Positions 29,027 through 41,300 of a stretch of 64,000 bases of DNA are shown here, in pieces. Positions within the stretch are counted from its first letter, which is position 1, and every line of letters starts with the position of its first letter. Position numbers and translations under genes: made by a program. The DNA comes from Pseudoxanthomonas sp. (GTDB taxonomy: Bacteria > Pseudomonadota > Gammaproteobacteria > Xanthomonadales > Xanthomonadaceae). Location of the stretch: assembly GCF_024710765.1 (NCBI RefSeq), contig NZ_JANJUE010000116.1, positions 1 to 64,000 of the forward strand, written 5' to 3'. The notes under the pieces are model-generated. The model was not told the origin of the DNA and ran no database searches. It saw only the letters and a program-made list of their open reading frames with translations.

Positions 29027-29466
29027 GGGGTGAATGGATGCCGTCTGTTGGGTCCGTTTGTCCAGTTGGAAAAACCGGCCAGTTCGCCGTTCCCTTCCCC
29101 CGCAGAGCGGGGGAAGGTGCCGAAGGCGGATGGGGGCAAGGGCGCCTGCGAAGAGCGCCCCCATCTGGCGCTGGCGCGCCACCTTCCCCCGCCTTGCGGG
29201 GGAATGAACATCGTCCCCGCGCATGGGAAGGCGACCGGCAGGCGGCGGGGTGAATGGATGCCGTCTGTTGGTTCCGTTTGTCCGATTGGGGAAAACGGGT
29301 CGGTTCGCCGTTCCCTTCCCCCGCAGAGCGGGGGAAGGTGCCGAAGGCGGATGGGGGCAAGGGGGGCTGCGAAGAGCGCCCCCATCCGGCGCTGGCGCGC
29401 CACCTTCCCCCGCGTTGCGGGGGAAGGAACATCGCCCCGCGCGCGGGAAGGTGACCGGCAGGCGGC
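29027..29466. repeat. Tandem pair of ~220-bp repeats with hairpins
   Basis: The 541 bp between lhr and the histidine kinase gene (28941-29481) hold no convincing gene. Two copies of a unit beginning GTGAATGGATGCCGTCTGTT lie head to tail with a 220-bp offset (29031 and 29251). Each contains the palindrome CCTTCCCCCGC-AGA-GCGGGGGAAGG (29093-29117 and 29314-29338) and a second, related hairpin near its end (from 29181 and about 29403). The copies are almost identical, which suggests recent duplication. The frames that cross them on both strands look like shadows. Confidence 0.88.
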
Positions 29467-29481
29467 GTGGCGCCTTGTTCC

Positions 29482-30873
29482 CTAGCCGGCCGCCGGCAGT
29501 TCGATCCGGATCACCGTGCCCTCGCCGACGGCGCTCTGCACGCCGATGCTGCCGCCGGCACGCTGGATCAAGTCGCGCACGACCGACAGGCCCAGGCCGG
29601 TGCCCTCGCCCGCCGGCTTGGTGGTGAAGAAAGGCTCGAACACGCGTGCCTGCACCTCCGGTCCCATGCCGGCCCCGCTATCGCGGAAGACAATCGCGAT
29701 CCTGTCCGGGCCGGTCAGCTCCGCTTCCAGATCGAATAGGCCACCTTCAGGCATCGCGTGATTGGCGTTGGCGGCGATGTTCAGCGTCATCAGTTCGAAC
29801 TGGGTCCGATCCAATCGAATCGATGGCAAGGGTTCGCGCAGCGACAGCCGCACGTCGACCTGCGGGTTGAACAGTTGGCGCAGCATCGGCTGCAGTTCCT
29901 GCAATGCCTGGGCGGGGTCGAACGTTTCCGGCGCGGTCTCGTCCTGGCGGCTGAAAGTCAGCAGCTTGTGGGTCACCAGGGTCGCGCGGCGCGCGGCCGA
30001 CTCCACGCCCGCCAGCGCCTGTTTCAGGTCGGCCGGTTCGTCCATCCGCCGGCCCCGTCCCGCATAGCCGAGGATCAGGGTGAGCAGGTTGCCGAAATCG
30101 TGCGCCACGCCGCTGGCCAGGCGGCCCACCGCTTCCACCTTCTGGGCGTGGATCAACTGTTCCTGCGCGCGTTCGCGTTCGCGGATCTCCTGCTCCAGCC
30201 GGCGATTGCTCTCCACCAGCGCATCGCCGCGCGCGGTGGCCTCGCGCAGGCTCTCGCGCAGCGCGGCCGAACTGCGATCCAGCACCACCGCGATCATCAG
30301 GAACATCGCCGTGCGCGACAGCAGATCCACCAGCAAGGCGCCACCATCGCCCGATCGGGTGTAATCCACCCACATGCCGCCGCAGAACGCCAGCGCGACG
30401 CACAGGAACATGATCCACAGGGCGCGCCGGCCCACGATCAACCCGGCGATGGCCATCCACAGCACCAGGATCGGCTGCTCGTACACCTGCGCCGCGAAAC
30501 CGGTGGACAGGTAGGACGGCACCACGGTGACCGCGAACACCGCCAGCAACAGGTAGGAAGCGCCGAAGAAGGCGCCGCGCCGGATCAGCCAGAAACTGAT
30601 GCCCGCGGCCGCGCACACCGTCAGGCTGAACACCATGCTGGCGACCTCGCCGGGACGCCACGGGACATCCATCGATGCCCGGTAGATCCATGCCAGTGGC
30701 GGGAGCACCGCCAGCAACAGCGAGATCACCTGGATCATCGGCGCGTTGCGGCGCGCCACCGGATCGGTGATCGGCACGTCCCGCAGCCATCGCAATGGCC
30801 TTCGAAGCAGCGGGCCGAACAGGGGAATGCGCGTCAGGAGCGGGGGGGCGGCTGCCGATGACGTTTCGGGCAT
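29482..30873 (-). CDS. Membrane sensor histidine kinase
   Basis: A 463-residue kinase with about six transmembrane helices (residues 45-205), a short coiled coil, a dimerisation domain with H258 in the H-box [16 protein letters not shown], and an ATPase domain with N box ([12 protein letters not shown]), G1 ([11 protein letters not shown]) and G2 ([11 protein letters not shown]). There is no large periplasmic sensor domain, so the stimulus is probably perceived within the membrane. It is the last gene of a minus-strand series that starts with a response regulator (44520-45233), the likely partner. It lies 81 bp after the OmpA-domain gene. Confidence 0.93.
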   Translation of the reverse strand: MPETSSAAAPPLLTRIPLFGPLLRRPLRWLRDVPITDPVARRNAPMIQVISLLLAVLPPLAWIYRASMDVPWRPGEVASMVFSLTVCAAAGISFWLIRRGAFFGASYLLLAVFAVTVVPSYLSTGFAAQVYEQPILVLWMAIAGLIVGRRALWIMFLCVALAFCGGMWVDYTRSGDGGALLVDLLSRTAMFLMIAVVLDRSSAALRESLREATARGDALVESNRRLEQEIRERERAQEQLIHAQKVEAVGRLASGVAHDFGNLLTLILGYAGRGRRMDEPADLKQALAGVESAARRATLVTHKLLTFSRQDETAPETFDPAQALQELQPMLRQLFNPQVDVRLSLREPLPSIRLDRTQFELMTLNIAANANHAMPEGGLFDLEAELTGPDRIAIVFRDSGAGMGPEVQARVFEPFFTTKPAGEGTGLGLSVVRDLIQRAGGSIGVQSAVGEGTVIRIELPAAG

Positions 30874-30954
30874 GGTGATCCTCTCGGGTTGCCGTCGCGG
30901 TGATGCCCCCTGACACCCCGACTCCCGGCTTGGCCGGATTATAGGCCGGGTGCG

Positions 30955-31971
30955 TTATCTGCCGGGCATGGCCTCCGTACCGCCGGAGGCATGCAGCCTC
31001 ACCTCGACCCGGCGATTCGGAATCAGGCATTCCCGCAGGGCTTCGCGCGGCTTGACCCCGTCGCAGGCCTGGACCTGTTCGGTATCGCCCCGGAAGCTGT
31101 AGCGGATCGCATCGGCGGAGACGCCGTTCTCGACCAGCCATTCGTGCACCGTGCGCGCGCGGCGTTCCGACAGGCCCTGGTTGTAGTCGTAGCCCCTGCC
31201 CTGCAGGCGATCGGCATGACCCACCAGCTCCACCGACTGCAGGGTCCGGCCTTCCTCGCGCAGCCGCGCCAGTTCACGTGCCAGGCTCTGCAGCGAGTAG
31301 GCGCGGATGTCGTTGCGTCCGTCGCGGTCGAACTCGAACAGCACGTTGGCGGTCAGCACCGCATCGGCGGCCGGCGCCGCGGGCACGGCGCCGCATTGCC
31401 GGGACAGCGCCTCGGCGTCGCTGACCATGTCCTCGGCGATCTGGATGTAGGGCTTGGCATGGCGCCACTGCTGCTGGTTGAACTCGTTGCCCGCGTGGAC
31501 CAGTTCCACCTCGCCGCAGGCCACCGCCTGCTGCGCGCAGGTGAAGCCGGGCGTGCCGTGGATGGCGCCCAGGCGCTTCCACAGATCCTCGCGCAGCCGC
31601 GCCGCGCCGTTGACCAGCGGCGTGTCGGTCGGCAGCGGCGAAACGCCCTGCTCCATGCCGACGATCAGCTTCTCCGATTCGGTCAGCGCTTCCTGCGGAA
31701 AGGCGCTGCGATCGTTGCGCGTATATTCGTGGAAGGACACGTCCAGCCAGCATTGGGCCTTGGACAGGTGGTAGTCGCGCACCGGCCGGCCGCCGTCGTT
31801 GAGCGCCTTGATGCGCAACTGGGTGGCCTCGTAGCCGGAAAGATCGGCGTGGATGGCCTCGTCGGTGATGCGCTCGGGTGGCGGGGTCAGCTGGGTCTGC
31901 TGCGCGCCGGCGGTGCCGGCCAGGACGGCCAGCACGGCGGCGGCGATGAGCGTGGATTTGGTGATGGTCAT
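30955..31971 (-). CDS. OmpA-family protein with C-terminal peptidoglycan-binding domain
   Basis: A 338-residue exported protein. A signal peptide (LIAAAVLAVLAGTAGAQQ) is followed by an N-terminal domain of unknown function with three to four cysteines, then an OmpA C-terminal domain from about residue 205. That domain has VLFEFDRDGRNDIR, the core VELVGHADRLQGRGYDYN and LSERRARTVHEWLVENGV, and ends IPNRRVEVRLHA. Such domains bind peptidoglycan diaminopimelate. It starts ten bases after the outer-membrane protein gene, so it is cotranscribed and may anchor the complex to the cell wall. Confidence 0.9.
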   Translation of the reverse strand: MTITKSTLIAAAVLAVLAGTAGAQQTQLTPPPERITDEAIHADLSGYEATQLRIKALNDGGRPVRDYHLSKAQCWLDVSFHEYTRNDRSAFPQEALTESEKLIVGMEQGVSPLPTDTPLVNGAARLREDLWKRLGAIHGTPGFTCAQQAVACGEVELVHAGNEFNQQQWRHAKPYIQIAEDMVSDAEALSRQCGAVPAAPAADAVLTANVLFEFDRDGRNDIRAYSLQSLARELARLREEGRTLQSVELVGHADRLQGRGYDYNQGLSERRARTVHEWLVENGVSADAIRYSFRGDTEQVQACDGVKPREALRECLIPNRRVEVRLHASGGTEAMPGR

Positions 31972-31981
31972 ATGGGGTTCC

Positions 31982-34900
31982 TCAGCGCACCGGATCGCGG
32001 TAGCGGGCGTCTTCCCTGCGGAAGAGGTCTTCGTCGAACTTGAAGCGCAGGCGGATGAACGCGCCCTGCTGCGTGTACTCGTAGCCGGTCAGGTCCTCGT
32101 CGCCGCGGAAACCGGTGGCGTTGTAGCCCACCGACAGCCACAGGTTCTGCCGCAGCAGCCGCCCGACCTCGACGCCGAACGCGTACTGGTTGGCGCCGTA
32201 CTGGCCACGGAAGGTCGAGGCCAGCACGCCGATGTCCCAGTTCTCGGTGATGTCGTAGACGACCCGGCCCGACAGCAGCACCGCGCGGAAATCGTCGTTG
32301 ACGCGTCCGGTGTCGGCGTAGAAGAAGCTGTCCTGCTGCCATTTCGCCGCCACCCGGCCGGTCAGCCACCACGGCCGCGAGGGATGCCAGTCGGCGTGCG
32401 CGGAGACGATGTGCGCGCTGGTGCGGATGTCCTGGCCGGTGTCGGAACCGAAGCCCGAACCATCCATGCCGCTCTCGTCCTTCTCCAGCTTGTACTCGTA
32501 ACGCGCCAGCGCGTTGATCCGGTTGGTGTCGGTGTCGCGATAGGCCAGGCCCACCTGGAACCGATCCTGCAGCACGTCGCCGCGGGCCGCGTAGACCGTG
32601 CGCAGCAGGTAGTTGCGCGCCAGCACCGTCCAGTCGCGGTTGAGCTTGCGCGCGGCCAGGAACTGCAGCAGCGTGGTGTGGTACGCCTCGTCGGTCGGCG
32701 TGTCGGCGACGTCGTCGGAGATGCGGTGCTCCAGGCGGATGTTGCCGCGCCACAGCGGATTGGCGCTGTAGTCCAGGGCCACGCCTATCCCGGTCGAATC
32801 GCCGACGTTGCCGGAGATCACGTTGGTGTGCTCCAGCGAGGTATCCAGGCGCAGGCCTTCACTCAGGTCCCAGCGGTTGCGCATGCCCGATGCGGCCTGG
32901 ATGTCGCGGCCGGCGATGGCGTCGCGCAACCGGTATTCCGAGAACAGCTGGGTATCGCGCAGGAAGCTGGTGTCCACGCCCAGCGCCACCGTGTCGGCTT
33001 CGCGACCGTCCTGGGTCAGTCCGTTGACGCCGCTGATGCCGGTCTGCTTCTCGTAGCGGCCGTACAGGCGGCTGCGCTCGCGCAGTTGGTAGTCCAGGCC
33101 GAAGGCGACCCGGTTGCGATCCTCGCCATGGATGTCCTGCTCCACCTCGCCGCCCAGGCTCAGGCGATCGCTGGCCCGATAGCCGACGCCGAAGCGCAGC
33201 ATGTCCGAGGACAGCTCGGTGCCGACCGGCAGGCCGCTGGCGACATCGTTGGGATTGCCGCTGTTGATGATCGGCAGGCCGGTCAGCGGATCCAGCGGTT
33301 GCTGGCCGTAGCCCAGCGCGCCGCCGCCGGCGCCGGTCGCGTAGCCGCCGGACAGGCCGCCCAGGTTGCCGTAGCCGCTATTGGTCGCCCAGGTGTAGTA
33401 GGCGCCGACGGTCTCGCGGATCGCGCGGTAACCGAAATCCAGGGTCAGCTTGTCGGTGGCCTTGATGCGCGTGCCGACGCTGCCGGCATTGCGCTCGCCG
33501 CCATCGGGATTGCGATCCTCGCTGCGCAGGCCCTCGGCATACAGTTCGAAGCGGTCGGTCAGGCGCCAGCGGGTGGTCAGGCTGTATTCGCCGCGACCGC
33601 CGTACAGCGGCGAGGCCGGGTTGTTGAACTCCGGATCCGACTGGCCGGCGAACAGTTTCAGGTCCGTCTTCGCGCCGGCATGGCCCAGCTCGATCCGCCA
33701 GGCGTTGCCTTCCACCAGGCCGCTCAGTCCCTGCAACGCGGGCGTGCCGTACTGGTTGATGGAATTGGTGTTGACCTCGCTACGGGTGCGCGCGGCCTCG
33801 GCCACCAGCCAGGTGTTGGCGCCGAAACGGTAGCCGATGTTGGCACTGCCCATCTCGAAGCTGGCGAAGGGATTGCGGTCGTCCACGTAGGAGCCGCCGA
33901 CTTCGCCGTTCTCGCCGATCCGCAACTGCGCGTCGCCGCCGACCACCCAGAACTTCTCGGTGCCCTGGTCCAGTTCGTAGGTGATGCGCAGCGACACCGG
34001 GTTGAGATCGGCATCGAACGATGGCAGGAAGCTGTTGAGCAGGATGCGGCCGGAGAACGGCTCGAAGCTGTAGTCCACCAGCCGGCCCAGCGGACGCACG
34101 GACACGATGCGCGAAGGCTGGTTGCGATCGCGCACCACCACCTCGACCCGCTCGCTGCCTTCCAGCACCGCGTTGTTGCGCAGGCCGTAGGGGCCGCTGC
34201 CCTGGCTGGGCAGCTCCTCGATCACCTGGCGCAGCGAATCCTCGATGGCGAACACGTTGCCGCGTATCCGCTCGTTCTCGAAGTGCCAGCCCAGGCCGGT
34301 GGCGGTGCGGTTGTAGGTGCCCAGCACCCGCTGCGAGGCACGCGCGCCGAAGTCCACGCCGGTCTGGGTGGCGATGCTGTCGCCGGTCTGGAAGTCGCCG
34401 TAGAGCAGATAACTGCGCTCCTTGTCCACCCGCACGTACAGGCGTTCGGCCGAACGCGCGTCGAAGCCGCGCAGCGAGGCGTCGCCATAGACCGGATAGA
34501 ACTCTTCCGGCTGGATGTCGCGCAGCAGGCGCGCCCGCACTTCCTTGTCCGAGTCGTAGGCGGCGGTCAGCAGGTACTCGCCCTTGATCCGGCCCTTGAC
34601 GAAGAACGCGGCGCGCGCTGCGCCATTGGCCTTGCCGTTGTTGAACTGCTTTTCCCAACGGCGGATCTCGCGCTCGAATCCATCGCCGCGGGTACCCCCG
34701 TCGATCAGGTTGTCACCCTTGCGGCGGAAATTGATCACGCCCTCGATGAGGCCGGTGGCGATCATCTCGCGCATTTCCGGCACGAAGCCGACCACGCCCT
34801 CGGCGGTCTCGCCGCCGGCGGTCACCCGCAGCAGTACGTCCTGCGGGTCGTGCGGCGCCAGCAGGTCGAACTCCGCGCGACCATCGCGCACCGGCAACTG

Positions 34901-35392
34901 CACGCCCGGCGTGACCTTGTCGGCGTCCAGGTGGCCCGGGCCGAGTTCGTCGGTGCGGCCGTCGGGCAGCTTGATGCGCCCGCCGGAGTTTTCGATCGTG
35001 GCGAAGGACTCGCCGGCCAGCGGCTTGCCGTCGGCGCCGTACAGGTGGACGACCACATGCACCGGCGACTGGCCATCGGCCGGCGCGCCATCGCGGTCCA
35101 CTTCCACCACCACCCGCTGCACGCCGGCATTGACCCGGTAGTCGACGTTGCCCGGTTGCGCATACAGGGGTTGCGAGGCGGTCTGCTGGCCCTGTGGCGA
35201 TTGCGGGAACAGCGGCGCCGCCTGCCCCAGCACCGGCGTGAAGCGCTGATCACCGGAGACGTTCTGCGCCAGCGCCATGGCCGGCATCAGCACCAGCGAC
35301 AGCGCCAGGCTCAGCGGTTTGCGGGAGAAACGTTGGGGACGCATGGGATTCCTGGCCTGGCGGACGCGGGCGGGACGCGGGGTGCGGCTCAT
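31982..35392 (-). CDS. Large outer-membrane beta-barrel protein with N-terminal Ig-like domain, partner of the giant surface protein
   Basis: A predicted outer-membrane protein of 1136 residues. The signal peptide is RKPLSLALSLVLMPAMALAQ. A soluble N-terminal part follows, with an Ig-like/Invasin-type segment (RVVVEVDRDGAPADGQSPVH, LYGADGKPLAGESF). The remainder consists of amphipathic strands such as KLTLDFGYRAIRETVGAYY and RDTQLFSEYRLRDAIAGRD, reaching nearly to the end (GAFIRLRFKF), as in a large barrel. No TonB box or plug domain is apparent, so it is not an ordinary TonB receptor. The ATG at 35392 overlaps the stop of the giant gene (ATGA). An ATG at 35344 gives a more standard signal peptide. 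Its coupling to the giant gene suggests that it secretes or displays that protein, which is an inference. Confidence 0.85.
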   Translation of the reverse strand: MSRTPRPARVRQARNPMRPQRFSRKPLSLALSLVLMPAMALAQNVSGDQRFTPVLGQAAPLFPQSPQGQQTASQPLYAQPGNVDYRVNAGVQRVVVEVDRDGAPADGQSPVHVVVHLYGADGKPLAGESFATIENSGGRIKLPDGRTDELGPGHLDADKVTPGVQLPVRDGRAEFDLLAPHDPQDVLLRVTAGGETAEGVVGFVPEMREMIATGLIEGVINFRRKGDNLIDGGTRGDGFEREIRRWEKQFNNGKANGAARAAFFVKGRIKGEYLLTAAYDSDKEVRARLLRDIQPEEFYPVYGDASLRGFDARSAERLYVRVDKERSYLLYGDFQTGDSIATQTGVDFGARASQRVLGTYNRTATGLGWHFENERIRGNVFAIEDSLRQVIEELPSQGSGPYGLRNNAVLEGSERVEVVVRDRNQPSRIVSVRPLGRLVDYSFEPFSGRILLNSFLPSFDADLNPVSLRITYELDQGTEKFWVVGGDAQLRIGENGEVGGSYVDDRNPFASFEMGSANIGYRFGANTWLVAEAARTRSEVNTNSINQYGTPALQGLSGLVEGNAWRIELGHAGAKTDLKLFAGQSDPEFNNPASPLYGGRGEYSLTTRWRLTDRFELYAEGLRSEDRNPDGGERNAGSVGTRIKATDKLTLDFGYRAIRETVGAYYTWATNSGYGNLGGLSGGYATGAGGGALGYGQQPLDPLTGLPIINSGNPNDVASGLPVGTELSSDMLRFGVGYRASDRLSLGGEVEQDIHGEDRNRVAFGLDYQLRERSRLYGRYEKQTGISGVNGLTQDGREADTVALGVDTSFLRDTQLFSEYRLRDAIAGRDIQAASGMRNRWDLSEGLRLDTSLEHTNVISGNVGDSTGIGVALDYSANPLWRGNIRLEHRISDDVADTPTDEAYHTTLLQFLAARKLNRDWTVLARNYLLRTVYAARGDVLQDRFQVGLAYRDTDTNRINALARYEYKLEKDESGMDGSGFGSDTGQDIRTSAHIVSAHADWHPSRPWWLTGRVAAKWQQDSFFYADTGRVNDDFRAVLLSGRVVYDITENWDIGVLASTFRGQYGANQYAFGVEVGRLLRQNLWLSVGYNATGFRGDEDLTGYEYTQQGAFIRLRFKFDEDLFRREDARYRDPVR

Positions 35393-38300
35393 GGCTGCAC
35401 CTCCGTGCCGGCGGCGGGACTCGGGGCGGTCGTCCTCGGATCCACGATCGGCCGCTGGTTGGCCGAATCGGTGCCCTGCTGCGGGCTGCGTGCCGGCTTG
35501 CTCTCGAAGCGCAACGGCGCCTGCCCGGTCTCGGTTTCCGGCGCGCGGATCTCGCCCTGGGTTCGGCGGGCCTTGACCTGCTCGATCACCGGATTGGAGC
35601 AACTGCCCTCGATGAAGTCGGCGCGATGCAGCTCGCCGTTCTTGAGGTCGATGAACAGGCTGTCGGCGTCACCCAGGTTGCGGTTGCTGCTGGTGGTCAG
35701 GCGCGAGCCGACCGGCAGCGTGGACGCGTCGACCTTCAGGGTGTGGCTCTTCGGCGGCAGGCCGCAGTAGCTGTACTTGCCTTCCGAATCGCTGATCAGC
35801 CAGGTGCCGTCCTCGAAGTACATGCGCACGCCGGGGATGCCCAGTTCTTCCTTGTCCTGCACGTGGTTGACGTTGCAGTCCACGAACACCTTGCCCAGCA
35901 CGCAGCCCTCGTCGGCGAACACGCCACCGCTGACGATCACGCGGTACTCGGCCGGGTTGGATGGCACGGTGCCGCCATCCGGGTACGGCGCCAGCGTGTT
36001 CGGATCCACGCAGCCGCCGGTGATCGAACAGCCCCAGGCGCGCGCGCGGTTGATGCCGTCGCCCTGCTGGCTGCCGACGCCCACGCGGACGCGGTAGCTC
36101 AGCACCTTCTGCGCACCCACCGCCAGCGAACCGACGTCGAACACCAGGGTCGGACCCGGCTTGCCCAGCGGATCGGCGATGCCGCTGCCGTCCACGCGGG
36201 CGGTGCCGGCGATGAAGGTGAATCCATGCGGCAGGCGATCGACCACGTTCACCGTGCCCAGCGCCGCGCCCGCGGTCTGGCGGATGGTGATCGTGTAGAC
36301 CAGGCTGTCGCCCACTTCCACGGTCTTGCGATCGCCGGTCTTGGTGATGACCAGGCCCGGCGCGACCTGCGGATCCAGCGGGATGTGGTTGTGCACCGGC
36401 GCGGCCACGCCCGAGCCCAGGTTGACCTCCAGGTAGTACGTGGTGCCGCTGCCCACCGGGGCGGTCGGCGCGGTCGCATTGGTCTGCACCGGATGACCCA
36501 CGCCCGGCGTGGCCGGCGGCGTCAGCGGCGAGGTTTCCGCCGGAATCATCCCGGACTGGAACGTGTAGCCCGCCGGCGGCACCACCGCGATCTGGAAGCG
36601 GCACGAGGCCGGCGCCGATGGCGCGAGCAGGAACTGGTAGAAGCCTTCCGTGCCCACGGTCATCGAGACACTGCTGCCTTCCACGCTGTAACCACCCGAC
36701 GCGGCGTTGAGCAGGTGCGCTTCCGGCGAATAGCCCGCGCACGCGCCGATCGGCGTCAGGGTGACCCGCGAACCCGGCACCGGACTGCGGGTGACGGCGT
36801 CGTAGATCACGCCGCCCGGATTCAGCGGCAGGCTCTGCTGCGGCAGGTTGGCGCCCGGCGCCAGCACCACGGACAACTCGGTGTTGCCACCTTCGCTGCT
36901 GCGGCAGGAACTGGCGCTGCCGTTGCCCATCGCGGTGTCGGCGTCGCACGGCGCCGGCGGTCCGGCCGCGGTTTCACCGCTGACCGGCCAGCCCCAGATC
37001 ACGCCGGAGGACGGATCCCGGAAGCGGATCGACAGGCGCACGCCGGGCACCAGGTCCGGCACCGCGTAGCTGCCGTCCGCCGCGGTGGTGGTGGTCGCGG
37101 CGACGCTGCCGTCGGCATTGACCACTTCCACGGTCCAGCCGGCCAGGCGGCGATCACCGCCATCGATCAGGCCGAAGTCGCTGCCCTGGTCGAACCACAC
37201 CGTGCCCGAGACCGACGCGGCCAGTTGCACCGGGGTCGGCAGGCGGCAGGCGTTCTGGGTGATGGCCGGATCGCAGGCCGGCAGATCGTCGATGTTGCCT
37301 TCGAAATCGGCGCGCTCCTCCGGCGTCGGGGTGCGGAACTCGTTCTCGCCGCCGCCCTCGACCAGCACCGCGTTGTGCACCGGCGATGCCGCCGCCGCGG
37401 TCGCCGCCACGCGCACCCGCGCGACGATGGAGTCGGCCGCGGTGGCGCCGGCGGCGAGCACCGTGCTGCTCGCGCAGCGGAAACGGCTGTCGCCCGCGGC
37501 GCCGGTGCAGACCCAGCCGGCGCCGGTCGGCGTGGAGGCCAGGGTGAGCCCGGCCGGCAGGCGGTCCTCCACCACGTACTCGCCCGCGCTCGGCTGCTGG
37601 CCGATGTTGCGCACGCGGATGGTGTAGGTACCGACGTTGTTGACGGTGAAGGTGGTCGGCGTGGCGGTCTTGCTGACCACCAGGTCCGGCGAATCGCCGA
37701 TCTCGCCGAAGTTGTTGTCGATCGACTGGCCGCCCGGCGGCAGCACGATGCCGCTGATCGCCGACGGCGTGGTCGCCACGGGGGTCGCGGTACCGGTCGA
37801 CGTGCCATCGATGGTGCCCGGCGTGGTGATGCCGTTGAGGGTTTCGGCCGGCTGGGTCGGTTCGGTCACCGTGTAGGTGCCCGGACGCAGATCCTCGAAA
37901 CGGTAGCGACCCTCGCTGTCGGTGGTGACGGTGACGTTGACGGTCTCGCCGAGATCGTTGGTGCCGGTCAGCACGACCTGCACGTTCGGGAAGCCGCCCT
38001 CGCCATTGTCGACGACGCCGTTGTTGTTGCCGTCGTTGTAGACCCGGCCGGCGATGGTGCCGGCGGGCACCTCGCCGAAGTTGTTGTCGCGGGCTTCCTC
38101 GCCCACCCCCAGGGTGATGCCGTCGATCACCGACGGCGCCGTGGTCGGCGGCGTGGCGGTGCCGCCACCGGTGCCCGGCACGGTGGTGCCGTTGAGCGTG
38201 CCGGTCGGCTGCTCGGGTTCGGTGACGGTGTAGGTGCCCGGCGGCAGTTCGGTGAACGCGTAGCCACCGTCCGGTTGGGTGGTGACTTCGCGGGTGATGG

Positions 38301-41300
38301 TGTTGCCGGCCAGATCGGTGCCGGTCAGGCGCACCACCACCGAGCCTATGCCCTGCTCCGACGGGTCGATGACGCCGTCATTGTCCAGGTCGCGCCAGAC
38401 CCGGCCGCTGACCGCGCTGTTGAGCGGGATTTCGCCGAACAGGTTGTTCTCCGAGACCGTGCCCGGCGTGGTCAGGTCAATCGCGCTGATCGCGCTCGGC
38501 ACGGTGGTGATCGGCGTGGCGGTGCCGGACGGCGTGCCGCCGACGGTGCCGGCCATCGTCTGGCCATTGCTGGTGCCGGTCGGCTGCTGCGGTTCGGTCA
38601 CCGTGTAGGTGCCCGGGCGCAAGCCTTCGAAACGGAAATCGCCGTTGGCATCCGTGGTCGTGGTGAGGGTCACCGATGCGCCGCTGTCGTCGGTGCCGGT
38701 GAGGCGGAGGGTCACGCTTTCGATGCCGGTTTCGCTGGCGCCGGCCTGCGCGCCGTCGTTGTTGGCGTCGAAGAACACCCGGCCGGAGACCGACACGCCC
38801 AGGGTTTCGCCGAAATCGTTGCGCTGCGAATGGCCACCGGCGGGCAGCACCAGATTGTTCACCGCGCTGGGCACGGTGCCGGTCGTGGTGGCGGTGCCGG
38901 TGGCGACGCCGCCGACGTTGCCGGCCACGGTGGTGCCGTTGAGGGTGGTGAGGCCACCGACCACCGGCTGCGCCAGCTGTTCGGTGACGGTGTAGGTCCC
39001 CGCCGGCAGATCGATGAAGCGATAGTCGCCGTTGGCGTCGGTGATCGCCTGGGTCACCGGGTTGCCCAGCACGTCCAGGGTGCCGGCAGGCAGCGTGACC
39101 ACGACGCCGGCGATGCCCGGTTCACCCGCATCGCGCACGCCGTCGTTGTCGGCGTCCAGCCAGACGCTGCCGCTGATGGTGGCGGCCAGTTCGCCGAAGT
39201 TGTTGTTGCTGGAGCCGGTCGGCGGCAACTGGGTGAGGTTGATGACGTTGCCGGAGTTTTCCTGGCCATTGGCCAGGCCGCCGGGCTGCTGCTCGGTGAC
39301 GCGGTAGTTCTGTCCGGCGATGGCGTCCGGATACAGGTAGCCGCCGTTGGCGTCGGTGGTCAGGGCCTCGCGGGTATCGTCGCCGTTGCCAAACACGCCG
39401 TCCGGGCCGGCGCCCTCAATGACGATCTGCACGCCCGGCAAGCCGGGTTCGCCGCCGTCCTGGGTGCCGTCGTCGTCGCGATCCAGGTACACCCGGCCGC
39501 TGATCGCCGCGGTGGCCAGTTCACCGAAGTTGAACTGGATGCCGTTGCCGGTCAGCTCGATCTCCTCGATGGTGTCGGTGCCGTCACCGGAAGCGCTGGT
39601 GCGGCCCGCGCAACCCGCGCAGGGCGCGCCGCCGATGGTGCCCGGATTGATCGCCAGCGGCTGGTTGCGGTAACCGTTCGGCAGCGGTTCGCGCACGGCG
39701 TACCGGCGCGCCGGGCTCAGGCCGGTGAACTGGTAGCTGCCGTCGGCCGCGGTGGTGGTGGTGGCTTCGACCACATAAGCCGAACTCCCCGCGTCCCAGA
39801 CCAGCAACTCGATCGTGGCGCCCGGAATCGGCGCATCGCTGCCCGCGTCGCGCACGTTGTTGTTGTTGAGATCGACGTAGACGAAACCGGACAGCGAGAA
39901 CAGGCGCGGCTCCGGGAAATCGAATTCCACGCCGTTGCCGCCGCTGTCCAGGACGATACCGGAGATCACGCTGTTGCCGGCGGTGTTGCTGGTCGCGTAG
40001 TCGGCGCCGGCGGGAGCGACCCCGGTGCTGGTGCCATTGCGTTGCGGGCGCGGCCGGTTGGGCTGCGGCAGGCCGTTGTCGTAACCGGCCGGCTGGGTCT
40101 GGGTGATGGTGTAGCCCGCGGCGTCGGCCGGGGCCAGGCCGGTGAACTGGTAGTCGCCGGCGGCATTCGTGGTGACCGAACGATTGACCGGATTGCCATA
40201 GCGATCCGTGCCGGTCAGCACCAGGGTGACGCCGGTGATGCCTTGATCGGCGCCGGCGCCGGTGCCGTCCTGATCGCCGTTGTCGTTGCGATCCAGGAAC
40301 ACGCGGCCACCGATGCGCGCGTTGCGCACCTGCACTTCCGAACTGCCGTTGTTGTTGGCCGGATTGCCGTCGATCGACACGTCGCCGCCGTCCGCGTCCT
40401 TGCCCGGCTGGACCTGCGCCTCGTTGGTGCGGTTGGTGTCGAAGGGCGCGGCCGCGGAACCGTCATAGACGCCCGGCACGGCCCGCGCGTACAGGCGCAC
40501 CGTGACCGTATTGCCCGCGCCGCCCGGGAACTGGCCGCCGAAGTCGCAGGTGATCTGCTGGCGCTGCGCGGGCGCGGTGACGCTGGTCACCCCGTTGGAG
40601 ATGAAGCAGACGTTGTCGCTGCCCGCCGCCGGCACCGAGGCGGAGACCGCCAGTGGACCGGACAGCGTCGCCGCGCCATTGGCAACCGCGACGGGCGCTT
40701 GCGCGCCGCCGGACAGCCATTCGAAGCCGCTGGGCAACATGTCGATCAGGCGCATCTTCTCGACCGTGGCCGCGCCGTTGTTTCGCAGGACGATGCTGTA
40801 TTCGATCGGCTGGGCAACGTCCACCGGCGACGGCGTCACCGTGGTCTTGCTGACCAGTTCCAGATCCGCGGCCGGGAAGATCGTGCTGTTGACCGAGGCG
40901 ATGTTGTTGCCGGCCTGGGTGACGTCGTCGGTGCAGCGACCGGAGCTTTCGTAGGTGTTGGTCTCGTCGGCGCACACGTAGGCGCGGTTGCCGAACACCA
41001 CCGGACCGGTGGCGGTGCCGTTCAAGGTCATGACCACTTCGAAGTTCACTTCCTGGCCCGCGTCCAGGAAGCTGTCGGCCGGGGTCGCGCCCAGCCGGCA
41101 GACGACGTTGGCGTTGGCCGCGGACTGGCTGCACTGCACCGGCTTGTTGACCAGCGAGTAGCCGGCGCTGGCCGGCGCGGCATTGACGTTGGCCGCGTTG
41201 CCGCTCTGCTGCAGGGTGAAGCCCGCCGGCACCGTCAGGATGTCGGTCATCTCCACTTCCTCGGCGCGCGAGGGGCCGGCGTTGCGGATGCTGAAGCGGT

